Origin: Anarhynchus alexandrinus
Lineage: Eukaryota; Chordata; Aves; Charadriiformes; Charadriidae
DNA: 64,000 bases
Assembly: GCA_008711295.1 (NCBI GenBank)
Contig: VUYV01000090.1
Span: 489,331-553,330 of the forward strand
Direction of reading: 5' to 3'
A program made the translations under genes and the position numbers. A model generated the notes under the pieces. It made no database searches. It had not been told where the DNA came from and was given only the letters and a program-made list of their open reading frames with translations. Position 1 is the stretch's first letter; every line of letters starts with the position of its first letter. Below, piece after piece: positions 63,221 through 64,000 of this stretch.

Positions 63221-63548
63221 CCTTGCATGGAAGATGCAATACATTTTTTTAACAAACTGGCTGCAGGAAAAAAACAGTGATTTTATAGAAATAACAGCTT
63301 TTATATAGCACTTTTCATATTATGAGCAAGATTTACTTTGCAAGTAAATTGCATATACCTTTCTGGTTTATGTAGATGGAAACTAAGTGTCTAAGCATGA
63401 GGGATCATTTAACCTATATATTTTGTTCTCCTGGTGTGTCCATAGGTATTGTTAAAAGTGTCAGTCAGCAAAAGACTTAAGCACGTAGTTAACTTTAAAT
63501 CCTTTAAAAGGCTCAGTCAATGGCAGTACTCTCGGTGTATAATATTGA

Positions 63549-63599
63549 GTAGATATATAATCTACTCCTGCATAAGATCCTGTAGGAATAGGATCTTAT
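63549..63599. repeat. two adjacent inverted repeats
   Basis: GTAGAT / ATCTAC flank ATATA at 63549-63565. ATAAGATCCT at 63572-63581 pairs exactly with AGGATCTTAT at 63590-63599 across an 8-base loop. Two hairpin-forming elements lie within about 50 bases. A DNA-transposon remnant is possible but nothing else supports it. Confidence 0.55.
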
Positions 63600-63713
63600 A
63601 TTGGCACCTTCTCTGGGGCACATCATAGTTCTCATTTTTTAATGTAAATTACCATGTAAATTTGTGGCAAAATATGCGTGTTCAGTAAATACGCACAATA
63701 CGCCACTTAATTT

Positions 63714-64000
63714 ACCCCATGCAACGCTACAGGCTTGGGGAGGAGTGGCTGGAAAGCTGCCTGGCAGAAAAGGACCTGGGAGTGTTGATTGACAACCGGC
63801 TGAACATGAGCCAGCAGTGTGCCCAGGTGGCCAAGAAGGCCAACGGCATCCTGGCTTGTATCAGGAACAGTGTAGCCAGCAGGGCTAGAGAAGTGATTGT
63901 CACACTGTACTTGGCACTGGTGAGGCCGCGCCTTGAGTATTGTGTTCAGTTTTGGGCACCGCAGTGTAAGAAGGACATTCATGTGCTGGAGAGGGTCCAG
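63714..64000 (+). mobile_element. CR1 LINE, 5'-truncated, running off the window
   Basis: From about 63714 to the end of the window the plus strand is CR1 ORF2. An open frame of 94 codons starts at the ATG at 63719 and has no stop before the edge. Visible blocks are [59 protein letters not shown] and [19 protein letters not shown]. Its [11 protein letters not shown] with KKDIH differs from the VQLW...KKDMD type of the copies at 8.8 and 47.8 kb, so it is another subfamily. It starts further upstream in ORF2 than those copies. The 3' end lies outside the window. Confidence 0.95.

Noticed and set aside
1..64000. tRNA, rRNA, CRISPR, operon or phage features
   Set aside because: None seen; the sequence is vertebrate-like, and repeats are dispersed transposons, not regularly spaced arrays.

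Overview
This 64 kb window looks like vertebrate, and specifically avian, nuclear DNA. It is AT-rich, largely CpG-poor and almost free of coding sequence. The clearest repeats are CR1 LINEs ending in the ATTCTATGATTCTGTG-type terminus, the dominant retrotransposon of bird genomes. Alongside them are two solo LTRs whose ends begin TGTCATGGTTT, a layout common in bird endogenous retroviruses. I found no convincing host exon, tRNA, rRNA or CRISPR. Every long open frame is either CR1-derived or about the length expected by chance. The window is best read as intergenic or deep intronic DNA; the sequence does not say which.

Layout. Positions 237-2120 hold a decayed minus-strand CR1 covering part of the reverse transcriptase and the ORF2 C terminus; it contains an N-flanked internal duplication. 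Positions 2121-8756 are unique sequence with two ancient MIR/L2-type relics near 5.4-5.65 kb. Positions 8757-9267 are a 5'-truncated plus-strand CR1. From 9.3 to 10.75 kb the sequence is unique, with a tight trio of AP-1 consensus sites and an A/C-rich low-complexity tract. Positions 10754-11355 are the first solo LTR. From 11.4 to 32.3 kb the DNA is unique and AT-rich with scattered ancient relics and homopolymers. From 32.8 to 34.35 kb CpG density is locally raised, and the second solo LTR (34373-34941) follows with a perfect 5-bp target-site duplication. About 36.34-36.97 kb is a very old, diverged CR1 on the minus strand. A MIR relic lies at 40.6 kb and an unexplained GC-rich patch at 43.57-44.15 kb. 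Positions 47823-48408 are a young-looking 5'-truncated CR1 with its C-terminal frame still open. From 48.4 to 63.7 kb is an AT-rich desert, and 63714-64000 is another CR1, of a different subfamily, running off the window.

No pathway or operon can be described because no host gene is visible. The history is of several transposon ages: ancient MIR/L2 and old CR1, then younger CR1 and LTR insertions. Assignments to repeat families rest on recognising consensus phrases by eye, not on a database search. I did not find a convincing undescribed biological system. The most useful leads are the CpG-rich patch, the AP-1 cluster, and the assembly question around the three N bases, all of which fall in transposon copies.
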